Shown here one piece after another: positions 16,630 through 25,034 of a stretch of DNA of 47,597 bases. How positions within the stretch are numbered: the first letter of the stretch is position 1; each line of letters starts with the position of its first letter. This stretch comes from an uncultured Cytophagales bacterium (GTDB lineage Bacteria; Bacteroidota; Bacteroidia; Cytophagales; UBA9547). The notes below the pieces were generated by a model. It was not told where the DNA came from, did not search any database, and saw nothing but the letters and a program-made list of their open reading frames with translations. A program made the position numbers and the translations under genes. The stretch spans positions 1 to 47,597 of the forward strand of contig CAMFLX010000019.1 of the NCBI GenBank assembly GCA_945957555.1, given 5' to 3'.

Positions 16630-17751
16630 ATGAGCAAACTCAATGAGATTTTATCTCGAAAATTAGAACAAGCCCATATCAAAGGCTCCTTCAGGCAACT
16701 GAAACACAATTCCAGCCTTTTCGACTTCTGCAGCAATGACTATCTTGGACTAGCCTCTAATCAATATCTCGAAGATCGCTCAAGAACGATCTTGAAAAAA
16801 CTTTCACACATCTACTACGGCTCAGGAGGCTCAAGGCTTATATCAGGACACCATAGTTTTATTGATGAATTAGAGCAATTAATAGCTGACACACATGAAT
16901 CAGAGGCCAGTTTGGTCTTTAATTCGGGCTACAATGCTAATATGTCAGTCCTTTCATCTATTCCTCAAAAAGGAGACGTTATTCTTTACGATGAACTTTG
17001 TCATGCAAGTATCAAAGATGGTATGAGACTGAGCTTTGCGGATCGATATTCATTTCAACATAACGACACTCAAGAACTAAAGAGCAAACTTCAAAAGTTT
17101 GCTCAAAAACAATGCTACGTAGTTATAGAATCAGTCTATTCCATGGATGGAGACCTTGCCCCTATAAAAACTATTTCAGATCTCTGTGAGCAATTTCAAG
17201 CCATCTTAATCGTAGATGAAGCACATAGCACAGGAACATTCGGGAAAGATGGTAGTGGAATTACTTGTGATCTGGGCTTGGCGAAGCATATCCCTATTAG
17301 AATCCATACTTATGGCAAAGCTTTAGGCTGCCATGGAGCAAGTGTTGTTGGCTCCAACATTTTAAAAAACTACTTAATCAACTTTTCAAGACAATTCATT
17401 TATACCACTGCACTGCCACTACATAGTTACACTAACATTTATGCCGCATACGAGTATCTCAAAGACCACTATAAAGAACTCCAACAAACGTTAAATACCA
17501 AACAACGATTGTTTAGCAGCAATATGCTACACAATAAAGACATCATATGTCAATCCCCCATTGTATCGATCATTATTGGTGGAAACGAAGAAACTAAAAC
17601 CAAAGCAAAGTCACTACAAGATCAAGGATTTGATGTAAGAGCTATTTTGTCACCTACCGTACCACTAGGAAAGGAGCGCCTTCGGGTTTGCCTACATGTA
17701 TTTAACACCGATGAAAGTATTATTCAACTTGCTAAATTGATTAGTCAATAA
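16630..17751 (+). CDS. bioF: 8-amino-7-oxononanoate synthase-like alpha-oxoamine synthase
   Basis: A 373-residue PLP enzyme of the alpha-oxoamine synthase family, which condenses an acyl-thioester with an amino acid; BioF joins pimeloyl-ACP/CoA and alanine in biotin synthesis. It shows FDFCSNDYLGLA, YGSGGSRLISGHHSFIDELE, LVFNSGYNANMSVLS, DELCHASIKDGMRLS, IESVYSMDGDLAP, VDEAHSTGTFG and the PLP lysine in HTYGKALGCHGA. Overall pattern and length suit BioF, but no other bio gene is nearby, so a related acyltransferase cannot be excluded. The ATG lies only 3 nt behind the U-run of a terminator, leaving almost no leader. Confidence 0.82.
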   Translation: MSKLNEILSRKLEQAHIKGSFRQLKHNSSLFDFCSNDYLGLASNQYLEDRSRTILKKLSHIYYGSGGSRLISGHHSFIDELEQLIADTHESEASLVFNSGYNANMSVLSSIPQKGDVILYDELCHASIKDGMRLSFADRYSFQHNDTQELKSKLQKFAQKQCYVVIESVYSMDGDLAPIKTISDLCEQFQAILIVDEAHSTGTFGKDGSGITCDLGLAKHIPIRIHTYGKALGCHGASVVGSNILKNYLINFSRQFIYTTALPLHSYTNIYAAYEYLKDHYKELQQTLNTKQRLFSSNMLHNKDIICQSPIVSIIIGGNEETKTKAKSLQDQGFDVRAILSPTVPLGKERLRVCLHVFNTDESIIQLAKLISQ

Positions 17752-17773
17752 CATCTAGTATGTATTAGGGCAT

Positions 17774-17797
17774 AAAAAAAGGGGCAGAAGCCCCTTT
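17774..17797 (-). terminator. Intrinsic terminator of the histone-like gene
   Basis: AAAGGGGC (17778-17785), loop AGAA, GCCCCTTT (17790-17797), with seven A on the plus strand (17774-17780) that read as a U-run on the minus strand. It ends the histone-like transcript 18 nt after its stop. Confidence 0.9.
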
Positions 17798-17814
17798 CTC
17801 GTAATTTGTAAAAA

Positions 17815-18042
17815 TTACTTTTTCTTTACAGGAGCAGCTTTTTTTGCTGGAGCAGCAGCAGCACCTTCTTTTTGATTTTTGATGTCTTGAACTTCAAGTC
17901 TGATTTCTTGTGCCAAAGTTTTCAACTCTTGCATACCTTGTCTTACACGAGTACCAGCAGCCTGATTTTCTTTTGCGTAGAACTTGTCGAAATCCGCCTC
18001 TAAAGACGTTACCAAATTTTTTAATTGATCGAATCTTGCCAT
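17815..18042 (-). CDS. Histone H1-like DNA-binding protein (Hc1 type)
   Basis: A 75-residue basic protein. The N-terminal 55 residues are helical (FDQLKNLVTSLEADFDKFYAKENQAAG, read in two parts, then MQELKTLAQEIRLEVQDIK), and the tail is Ala/Lys/Pro-rich (GAAAAPAKKAAPVKKK) as in eukaryotic H1 and chlamydial Hc1. Such proteins are common in Bacteroidota, where they are taken to be nucleoid-associated. The gene has its own candidate promoter and terminator and so is probably monocistronic. A palindrome exactly fills the promoter spacer. Confidence 0.92.
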   Translation of the reverse strand: MARFDQLKNLVTSLEADFDKFYAKENQAAGTRVRQGMQELKTLAQEIRLEVQDIKNQKEGAAAAPAKKAAPVKKK

Positions 18043-18074
18043 TTTAAAAAAGTATTTAAGGGTTTCTTTTTATG

Positions 18075-18105
18075 CAAATTAAGGGGATTTTAGCAAATCC
18101 CCAAA
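18075..18105 (-). promoter_or_regulatory. Candidate promoter of histone-like gene
   Basis: On the minus strand TTTG (18105-18102) is followed after 19 nt by TTAATTTG (18082-18075), one base off the Bacteroidota -7 consensus TAnnTTTG. Expected initiation near 18068, about 25 nt before the ATG. Confidence 0.5.
18083..18102. promoter_or_regulatory. Perfect inverted repeat in promoter spacer (possible operator)
   Basis: GGGGATTT (18083-18090), loop TAGC, AAATCCCC (18095-18102). The 8-bp arms lie exactly between the candidate -33 and -7 elements of the histone-like gene. There is no U-run after it on the minus strand, which argues against a simple terminator for the upstream gene, although that remains possible. 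Confidence 0.45.
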
Positions 18106-18149
18106 TTTTTGATCTTAAAATCTTATATTTTTTTATAGAAAAAATACAA

Positions 18150-19394
18150 TTAACTATGTATAACGTTTAGCTTTTCATCATAAGCCCCTGATTTCAACTT
18201 AGTTGCAACCTCAGAGAATGCTTTAATCGTCTCCTGAACATCATCAAGCGTATGTATCGCAGTAGGAATCAATCTCAACATAATAACACCTTTAGGCACT
18301 ACTGGGTACAATACTATAGAACAGAAGATGTTATAATTCTCTCTCAAATCAAGTACCAACTGTCCAGCCTGATGCTCCTCACCGCTTAGGAATACTGGTG
18401 TTACTGGAGACTCTGTACGTCCTATATTAAATCCTTTTTCTCTCAAGCCAGACTGTAGTGCTTTTACTACTGTCCAAAGCTGCTCCCTTAATTCAGGTTT
18501 TGACCTTAGCAACTCCAATCTCTTCAAAGCTCCAAGCACTATTGGCATAGGGAGGGCTTTTGCAAATATTTGCGAACGTGTAGAATATCTTAAATAGTTA
18601 ATGATCTTTTCTGGACCTGCAAGGAATGCGCCAATAGAGGCCATTGATTTTGCAAAAGTCGAGAAATACAAATCTATTTGATCCTGAACCCCCTGCTCTT
18701 CTCCAACACCAGCACCCGTCTTACCCATGGTACCAAAACCATGTGCATCGTCTACCAATAGTCTAAATTGGAATTTCTTCTTCAGCGCAACGATCTCTTT
18801 AAGTTTGCCCATATCTCCAGCCATACCGAAGACCCCTTCTGTGATTACCATGATAGCACCACCAGACTCGGCTACTAATTTTGTAGCCCTTTCAAGTTGC
18901 TTCTCAAGATTCTCCATGTCATTATGTGGAAACACAAATCTTTTACCCATATGCAAACGAACTCCGTCTACTATACATGCATGAGATTCCGAATCATACA
19001 CAACGACATCATGTCTATCCAATAGTGAATCTATAGCAGAGAGAATCCCTTGGTATCCGTAATTAAATAGGATGGCGTCTTCTTTTGAAACGAACTTTGC
19101 CAACTCGTCTTCCAACTGCTCGTGGTATGTAGTATTTCCTGACATCATTCTGGCACCCATAGGATATGCAAGACCATATTGTAATGTTGCGTCAGCATCA
19201 GCCTTTCTTACTTCGGGGTGGTTTGCCAAACCAATATAATTGTTCAAGCTCCAAGTCAACACTTCTTTCCCTCTAAATTTCATTCTAGCGGCTATTTCAC
19301 CTTCTAGCTTAGGGAATGAAAAATAACCATGCGAATACTGGGAGTGCTTACCTAGCGGGGTGTTTTCAACTGAAATTTTATCAAACAAATCCAT
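18150..19394 (-). CDS. Alpha-oxoamine synthase, serine palmitoyltransferase/cysteate acyltransferase type
   Basis: A 414-residue PLP enzyme of the same fold as BioF and KBL but of a separate branch. Motifs are SLNNYIGLANHPEV, YPMGARMMSGNTTYHEQLE, ILFNYGYQGILSAID, DSESHACIVDGVRL, ITEGVFGMAGDMG, VDDAHGFGTMG and the PLP lysine in FSTFAKSMASIGAF. The branch occurs widely in Bacteroidota. Members condense acyl-thioesters with serine (sphingolipids) or cysteate (sulfonolipids such as capnine). Substrate choice cannot be read from sequence alone. It is encoded upstream of the histone-like gene on the same strand, and alone on its transcript as far as I can see. Confidence 0.85.
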   Translation of the reverse strand: MDLFDKISVENTPLGKHSQYSHGYFSFPKLEGEIAARMKFRGKEVLTWSLNNYIGLANHPEVRKADADATLQYGLAYPMGARMMSGNTTYHEQLEDELAKFVSKEDAILFNYGYQGILSAIDSLLDRHDVVVYDSESHACIVDGVRLHMGKRFVFPHNDMENLEKQLERATKLVAESGGAIMVITEGVFGMAGDMGKLKEIVALKKKFQFRLLVDDAHGFGTMGKTGAGVGEEQGVQDQIDLYFSTFAKSMASIGAFLAGPEKIINYLRYSTRSQIFAKALPMPIVLGALKRLELLRSKPELREQLWTVVKALQSGLREKGFNIGRTESPVTPVFLSGEEHQAGQLVLDLRENYNIFCSIVLYPVVPKGVIMLRLIPTAIHTLDDVQETIKAFSEVATKLKSGAYDEKLNVIHS

Positions 19395-19638
19395 CTTATT
19401 CCTATAAATTTATTGTACCAAAAATTATGCGAAATTAACTGATTAATTCATGAAAACAAAATATTGCAATTCTAACCCGAAGCCCATTAAATTCGATATC
19501 CTTTGACGTAATTTTCATATTATGAGACTCCTTATAAACACGTATTGCACTCATATTCACTCAAACTTTATAGAACAAAAAACTTTTTCTAACACAGCAT
19601 GCACTTGTTGCAATTAGAATGAATTTTGATTTTAACGC

Positions 19639-19672
19639 ATTGTAAAATATATCCATGTATTATTTATATTTG
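19639..19672 (+). promoter_or_regulatory. Candidate argF' promoter
   Basis: TATATTTG at 19665-19672 matches the Bacteroidota -7 element exactly; an ATTG at 19639-19642 lies 22 nt upstream as a -33 candidate. Initiation would fall near 19679, about 10 nt before the ATG at 19689, which excludes the longer upstream frame. The rest of the 19395-19688 gap holds nothing else I can identify. Confidence 0.55.
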
Positions 19673-19688
19673 CCTAAAACTTGGTAAA

Positions 19689-20639
19689 ATGCGAAATTTC
19701 ATCTCGGTAAACGACGTAAACAATATTTCAGAACTTATACAAAAGGCTTTTGAACACAAAAAAAGTCCTTATTCCAATAAAAGTTTGGGTACAAATAAAA
19801 CCTTAGGTCTCATCTTCTTAAACCCAAGTCTGAGAACCAGACTCAGTACTCAAAAGGCCGCACAGAACCTTGGCATGAACGTGATCGTGATGAACATGGA
19901 CAAAGACGGCTGGGCTCTTGAGACACAAGACGGGATCGTAATGAACCAAAACACGGTGGAGCACATTAAAGAAGCTGCGGCTGTAATGGGCCAATATTGT
20001 GACATCATCGGAGTACGCTCTTTTCCTAAGCTCATAGATAAGGAAGAAGATTATTCTGGAGATTTTTTCAAGAAATTCGTCAAATACTCCAACGTTCCGA
20101 TCGTAAGCTTGGAAAGCTCTACCTTACACCCACTCCAGTCATTCGCAGATGTACTTACTATAGAGGAGACAAAGACCAAACCAAGACCCAAAGTCGTGCT
20201 TACTTGGGCTCCCCACATCAAAGCACTCCCTCAAGCAGTACCCAACTCTTTTGCTCAATGGATGAATGCCTACGACGTGGAGTTTGTGATCACACACCCT
20301 AAGGGTTATGAACTTTCTAAAGAGTTTAGTGGCAAAGCTTCCATAGAATATAATCAAGATGCGGCATTAAATGGCGCCGACTATGTCTATGTAAAAAACT
20401 GGTCTTCATTTGAAGACTACGGCAAGGTACTTTCGATGGACAGCCATTGGATGATGACCAACGAAAAACTCAAGTTAACCAACAATGCTAAAGTAATGCA
20501 TTGCCTACCGGTTCGTAGAGGCATAGAACTTGCTGACGAGATTCTTGACGGACCTAACTCTTTGGTGATCCCCGAGGCAGCCAATAGGGTTTGGGCGGCA
20601 CAAGCAGTTCTCTCTGAAATACTAAAAAACAATTTCTAA
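19689..20639 (+). CDS. argF': N-succinylornithine-type carbamoyltransferase
   Basis: A 316-residue transcarbamylase for arginine synthesis through acylated intermediates, as in Bacteroides fragilis, carbamoylating N-succinyl-L-ornithine rather than ornithine. It shows the carbamoyl-phosphate motif NPSLRTRLSTQKA, ESSTLHPLQSFADVLTIEE, TWAPHIKALPQAVPNSFAQW, FVITHPKGYEL, MHCLPVRRGIEL and IPEAANRVWAAQAVL. The family position that separates substrates (Pro90 in the B. fragilis succinyl enzyme, Glu92 in the Xanthomonas acetyl enzyme) is Val90 here (NQNTVEH). The lack of Glu favours succinylornithine. ATG at 19689 is chosen from homology and from the promoter position. No other arg gene is nearby. 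Confidence 0.93.
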   Translation: MRNFISVNDVNNISELIQKAFEHKKSPYSNKSLGTNKTLGLIFLNPSLRTRLSTQKAAQNLGMNVIVMNMDKDGWALETQDGIVMNQNTVEHIKEAAAVMGQYCDIIGVRSFPKLIDKEEDYSGDFFKKFVKYSNVPIVSLESSTLHPLQSFADVLTIEETKTKPRPKVVLTWAPHIKALPQAVPNSFAQWMNAYDVEFVITHPKGYELSKEFSGKASIEYNQDAALNGADYVYVKNWSSFEDYGKVLSMDSHWMMTNEKLKLTNNAKVMHCLPVRRGIELADEILDGPNSLVIPEAANRVWAAQAVLSEILKNNF

Positions 20640-20649
20640 GACTTCATTT

Positions 20650-20677
20650 GCTGTGAGCTTATCTATAAGCTCACAGC
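20650..20677 (+). terminator. Hairpin after argF'
   Basis: A 12-bp perfect stem, GCTGTGAGCTTA with TAAGCTCACAGC, and a 4-nt loop, starting 11 nt after the argF' stop. The following U-run is weak (ACTTTATAAATT), so termination is likely but not certain. Confidence 0.7.
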
Positions 20678-20750
20678 ACTTTATAAATTCCCAAACCATT
20701 CATGAAAATCATATATATTTACCCTCCAGTTGTTTAATCTTCGATGACAT

Positions 20751-21857
20751 TTGAGAAATTTTAAGATAATTAGACTCATAATCGTACTGCTTCCCCTATT
20801 AATAGGCAGCGGGATATTCGTATTGAGATATTCCTCTAAATTTACATTTTCCAACGACCCAAAACAATTTAACTCCTTCAGCTATAGCGACCTTACACAA
20901 GGTGGTAAAACACAAATAGAACGATTCCCTACGGTAGATCAAGTAATGATCTATGAATATACACTCCGCAGTGGTGCTCCTTTTCCTTATTGTGGTGTCG
21001 GCATAGGCCCAAAGGCACCTGAAAGATACTTCAACCTAGCTACCTATGACGAAATAGAGATAGACATTCTCGCATCACGTGGGAAACGCATTTCTATCCA
21101 AATAGGTGTATTTGTGGAAGGGCTCACTAACCCAGAAACAAATAGCCCTCTTAGGTTTCTCATGTACGATTTGGATCTTAAAACAGGACAAAGCCACTAT
21201 ACCATACCACTGGATCTATTCGTTACCCCAACATGGTGGTACAACGAAAACCACATCACCGTTGAACAGCTTGGCAAAGCAGACTTTAATCTCGTAAAGA
21301 GCATCAACTTCCAAAACTGCCAATTAATTGGACTTGACAAGTCAGACATGGTAACTGTTAAGACCTTAATATTCAAGAAAGACCCTTGGAAACATTGGCC
21401 TTATTTCCTCGCTGGCTGTGTCATTTACTATATTTCACTCTTCATTATCTTTTACAAAAAACCTAAAGTGACAATAAGCCCCGTAGTCAATACCAAAATT
21501 TCGTTCCAAGAAAAACTCCAATTGCAAAACCATTCCGACAAAGATTTAGAAAAACTCATTACTTATCTGGGTAGTCATTATCAAGATACGGAGCTCAGTA
21601 TCCCGATAGTTCAAAAAGACACTGGTGTAAGTGAGTCCAAGATCTCTACGCTGCTCAAATCAGAATTTGGCACAACCTTTAAACAATACTTGACAGAGAT
21701 CCGACTCAACGAAGCGAAACGACTGCTTAAAGAAACTGACCTGCAAATTTCGGAAATCGCCTACGCCGTAGGTTTTGGCAATGTCTCACACTTTAACAGA
21801 GTATTCAAGGCCGAAGTCAACCAAAGCCCTTCAGCATTCAGATCTGGAACAGCATAA
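20751..21857 (+). CDS. Membrane-bound AraC-family regulator with extracytoplasmic sensor
   Basis: A 368-residue protein that joins a sensor to a DNA-binding domain across the membrane. A first helix (IIRLIIVLLPLLIGSGIFVL) is followed by an outer domain of about 190 residues rich in beta-strands (YDEIEIDILA, ISIQIGVFVEG, HYTIPLDLF), resembling galactose-binding-like carbohydrate modules. A second helix follows (WPYFLAGCVIYYISLFIIFY). Residues 265-366 are the AraC HTH pair (VSESKISTLLKSEFGTTFKQYL, split over two helices, then ISEIAYAVGFGNVSHFNRVFKAE). The start is TTG at 20751; the nearby ATG at 20744 is out of frame. It lies upstream of the DUF1800/DUF1501 pair on the same strand and may regulate it. 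Confidence 0.85.
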   Translation: MRNFKIIRLIIVLLPLLIGSGIFVLRYSSKFTFSNDPKQFNSFSYSDLTQGGKTQIERFPTVDQVMIYEYTLRSGAPFPYCGVGIGPKAPERYFNLATYDEIEIDILASRGKRISIQIGVFVEGLTNPETNSPLRFLMYDLDLKTGQSHYTIPLDLFVTPTWWYNENHITVEQLGKADFNLVKSINFQNCQLIGLDKSDMVTVKTLIFKKDPWKHWPYFLAGCVIYYISLFIIFYKKPKVTISPVVNTKISFQEKLQLQNHSDKDLEKLITYLGSHYQDTELSIPIVQKDTGVSESKISTLLKSEFGTTFKQYLTEIRLNEAKRLLKETDLQISEIAYAVGFGNVSHFNRVFKAEVNQSPSAFRSGTA

Positions 21858-22026
21858 TCGGCTAGGCACCTAAAACCTTCTTTCCCTTTTCAATGTCATA
21901 TCTGTGCATAAATCAATTTGCAAAGTCTTTCTGACAATTTGCAAAGCATAAACCCATAGATATTCTTTAATTTGTTACAACGAGTTTCCATTACTCGTAA
22001 ATAATGAAATCCAGAATAAAGCACCT

Positions 22027-23742
22027 ATGAGTTTCTCAAGACGCAATTTCCTCAAAACCGGGTCCCTGCTGGGCATACCAGTAGTCTTACCTCTCAGCAG
22101 CACGATTTCTAAAGCAGAAACCCTGCTCGACCGCCAAAGTGACACCATCCCCAAAGAATACTTCCCTAGCCCAGAAGTGATCGCCCTAAACAGAATGGCC
22201 CTAGGCCCTCGTGTGGGCGATGCTGAACGCGTAAGAAAAATGGGGCTTAAAGCTTATATAGAAGAACAGCTACATCCCCAACTTGAGGATGACAAAGAGA
22301 TCCAGAAACGTCTCAATGCACTAATGCTAGACATAAAGTATGAAGCAGGGCTTAAATATAAGGCTGTGGATGAAGTAAGGCCATTGACCAAACTCAACAA
22401 AAGCTTACAAGAACTATGGCCACAGATGGAGAACATCTACGACACAAGCTACAATGAGTGGATCAGGCCTGCCTCGGAGGTCATCGTAGCCACATGGATT
22501 CGTGGCGTATACAGCAAATGGCAGCTCCAAGAGGTGCTCACTGAGTTTTGGCACAACCACTTCAACGTAAGTATCAATGCACATGCGGCCGTAGGCGTTA
22601 CCATGCCCTCATACGACAGAGACGTGATCAGAAAGAATACATTGGGCAACTTCCGTCAATTCTTGGAAGATGTGGCACAAAGCCCAGCCATGTTGCACTA
22701 CCTCAACAACAAAAGCAGCAAGGCAAGCCCAGCCAATGAAAATTATGCAAGGGAGCTTTTTGAATTACACACTCTTGGTTCCGAAAACTACTATAACCAC
22801 TTATATAATAAATGGAAACAAGTCCCTGGAGCTTCGGAAGAGAACCCCATTGGCTACATAGATCAAGACGTATACGAAGCAGCAAGAGCGTTTACTGGCT
22901 GGACCGCTGCCGATGGCTCCCGCACCTGGAAAGGTGATGAGAAATTCCCGAATACGGGTAACTTCCATTATTATGATGGATGGCACGATGACTATCAAAA
23001 AAGGGTACTTGCCGTAGAATTTGAGCCCAACCAAGCACCTCTAGCCGACGGACGAAAGGTACTCGACCTTGTTGCCAAACATCCCGGAACAGCCAGACGC
23101 CTTTGTAGGAAGCTCTGTCAAAGACTGGTAGCTGATGAACCACCCGCATCGCTTATAGACAAAGCCGTGAAGACTTGGACGGAAAACTACGACGCTCCTG
23201 ACCAGATCAGGCAAGTAGTACGTGTGATTCTTAATTCAGAAGAATTTGCCCAGACCTACGGCGCCAAGGTAAAGCGTCCTTTTGAAATGATCTGCTCCTT
23301 CATCAGAGCTACCGATGCCGAATTTACACCCAATATGGGTTTTGTGTGGGGCTGGGCAGCTGGTGGTTACGCCATGTTCCAATGGCCCACCCCTATCGGC
23401 AACCCAGATACCATCGCATACTGGACAAGCTCTGAGGTCATGGCCGCCAAGTGGCAAGCGATCAGCAAATACATCACTTGGAAAACCAATCCTTTTGTGA
23501 ATGTAAGTCTTCTCCAACAAACACCTGCCAATGCGAATACACCTCGCAAACTGGTCAACTACTGGGCAAACAGGATCTTCAACAGAAAAATAGATCCTCA
23601 AAACATGAGCCTGTATTTGAATTATTTCGCCCCCAATCAAGACCCAGACAAGGCTTTGCCAGAAAGCGTCAAGGACTATTCATACAAGTTAGATATGCTT
23701 GTGGGACTCATGTGTATGTCAGCAGACTTTCAGTACAGATAA
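22027..23742 (+). CDS. DUF1800 protein with Tat signal
   Basis: A 571-residue protein of the DUF1800 family, function unknown. The N-terminus is a clear twin-arginine signal (FSRRNFLKTGSLLGIPVVL). The family core follows: VIALNRMALGPR, LTEFWHNHFNVS, VLRAFTGWT-like ARAFTGWTAADGSRTW, HPGTARRLCRKLCQRLVADEPP and MFQWPTPIGNPD. DUF1800 genes nearly always pair with DUF1501, as here, and the pair is common in Planctomycetes, Proteobacteria and Bacteroidota. Local base composition is GC-richer than the neighbours, which may mean recent transfer or high expression. The DUF1501 gene starts 41 nt downstream. Confidence 0.92.
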   Translation: MSFSRRNFLKTGSLLGIPVVLPLSSTISKAETLLDRQSDTIPKEYFPSPEVIALNRMALGPRVGDAERVRKMGLKAYIEEQLHPQLEDDKEIQKRLNALMLDIKYEAGLKYKAVDEVRPLTKLNKSLQELWPQMENIYDTSYNEWIRPASEVIVATWIRGVYSKWQLQEVLTEFWHNHFNVSINAHAAVGVTMPSYDRDVIRKNTLGNFRQFLEDVAQSPAMLHYLNNKSSKASPANENYARELFELHTLGSENYYNHLYNKWKQVPGASEENPIGYIDQDVYEAARAFTGWTAADGSRTWKGDEKFPNTGNFHYYDGWHDDYQKRVLAVEFEPNQAPLADGRKVLDLVAKHPGTARRLCRKLCQRLVADEPPASLIDKAVKTWTENYDAPDQIRQVVRVILNSEEFAQTYGAKVKRPFEMICSFIRATDAEFTPNMGFVWGWAAGGYAMFQWPTPIGNPDTIAYWTSSEVMAAKWQAISKYITWKTNPFVNVSLLQQTPANANTPRKLVNYWANRIFNRKIDPQNMSLYLNYFAPNQDPDKALPESVKDYSYKLDMLVGLMCMSADFQYR

Positions 23743-23783
23743 AAATTCAAAGAGACATTTAAGACATTCAAAATATATCACTA

Positions 23784-25028
23784 ATGAACAGAAGAGACAT
23801 GACTAAAGGCTGCTGCTCTGCCGTAGCCGCAATGATCGGAGACCAGCTCAACCACTTTGCCTTTGCCTCAGAAGACGACAAAGATCGCGACATACTTGTG
23901 GTAGTATTCCTCAGGGGTGGCTGCGACGGACTCAGTCTTGTGGCACCAGCTGCAGACAAAGACTACATAGCTGCACGTGGTGGCAACCTAGCGGTACAAA
24001 CCTCTGGAACAGATATGGGGTTGGAGCTAGACTATACTCTCAACAATACTGGCTTTTGGCTCCACCCCAAAGCAGGTGCCCTGCACGAGTTGTACAAAAA
24101 CAAAGACCTAGCGATCATCCATGCCTGTGGCCTTACCAATGGCACCAGAAGTCACTTCGATGCTATTGATCTCATGGAAAGGGGCACCCCAAGCGACAAA
24201 TCTACTACCACGGGTTGGCTTACTCGCCATCTCAACAGTATCAACGCCACAGGACTCACCAACGCCTTCTCTGTGGGTCAGTCTGCACCTGTTTCACTTT
24301 TGGGCAATACCTCGGCCATTTCACTCAAGGAAATGAATGATTTCAAGATCTCGTCTGACGACCAATTCAACAGCACCCTCATGAAACTGTACAATGGCAC
24401 AGGACCTCTGCATAAAGCTGGCAGAAGTACCTTAGAAGCCATTGAGTACATCAGAAACAAAGCTCAGGTCGATGGCAGTGGAGATTTTGATGCTTACAAA
24501 GCAGAGGCTAAGTATCCCGAAGGCTGGCCAGCAGACTCTTTGACCAAATCGCTGAAGACGGTAGGGCAACTCATCAAAATGGATGTAGGGCTCAACGTGG
24601 CTACGGTGGATTTTGGAGGATGGGACAACCATGAAGGCCAAAATTATATCTTCCCACTCTTGACCAATGCACTCTCACAATGTTTGGGAGCCTTTTACAA
24701 CGACATGCATCAATATCATAAAAAGCTGACGGTGGTCGTGATGAGCGAGTTTGGCAGAAGGCTCAAAGCCAACGAAAGCTGGGGTACCGACCACGGACAT
24801 GGTGGCGTAATGATGGTCCTTGGCGGCAATGTAGAAGGTGGTAAAATGTATGGTACATGGCCTGGCTTGGCTACAGAACAACTGGATAACCGTGTGGATC
24901 TAGCCGTGACCACAGACTACCGTACCGTATTGAGCGAGATCCTTAGCAAAAGGCTCGCCAATAATGCTGTGGACAAAGTTTTCCCAGGCTTGGCGACCAA
25001 TACACCTCTTGGGATTTGTAGGATATAA
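23784..25028 (+). CDS. DUF1501 protein (alkaline-phosphatase-superfamily-like), Tat-type N-terminus
   Basis: A 414-residue DUF1501 protein, a family distantly related to sulfatases and alkaline phosphatases. It has a twin-arginine-like start (MNRRDMTKGCCSAVAAM), VVFLRGGCDGLSLV, AIIHACGLTNGTRSHFDA, DFGGWDNHEGQ and the conserved MSEFGRRLKAN plus GTDHGHGGVMMVLGG, likely metal-site residues. It forms a functional pair with the DUF1800 protein; reported contexts suggest envelope or extracellular polymer roles but no activity is established. It ends at a strong hairpin, closing the possible AraC-DUF1800-DUF1501 unit. Confidence 0.92.
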   Translation: MNRRDMTKGCCSAVAAMIGDQLNHFAFASEDDKDRDILVVVFLRGGCDGLSLVAPAADKDYIAARGGNLAVQTSGTDMGLELDYTLNNTGFWLHPKAGALHELYKNKDLAIIHACGLTNGTRSHFDAIDLMERGTPSDKSTTTGWLTRHLNSINATGLTNAFSVGQSAPVSLLGNTSAISLKEMNDFKISSDDQFNSTLMKLYNGTGPLHKAGRSTLEAIEYIRNKAQVDGSGDFDAYKAEAKYPEGWPADSLTKSLKTVGQLIKMDVGLNVATVDFGGWDNHEGQNYIFPLLTNALSQCLGAFYNDMHQYHKKLTVVVMSEFGRRLKANESWGTDHGHGGVMMVLGGNVEGGKMYGTWPGLATEQLDNRVDLAVTTDYRTVLSEILSKRLANNAVDKVFPGLATNTPLGICRI

Positions 25029-25034
25029 AAAACA

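Noticed and set aside
19626..19688. 21-codon upstream extension of argF'
   Set aside because: It lies upstream of and over the exact -7 element at 19665-19672, and the family start fits ATG 19689.
23236..23640. 134-codon minus-strand frame in the DUF1800 gene
   Set aside because: Opposite a conserved gene in a GC-richer stretch where shadow frames are frequent (several others overlap here); composition rich in Gly/Arg/Cys without a domain.
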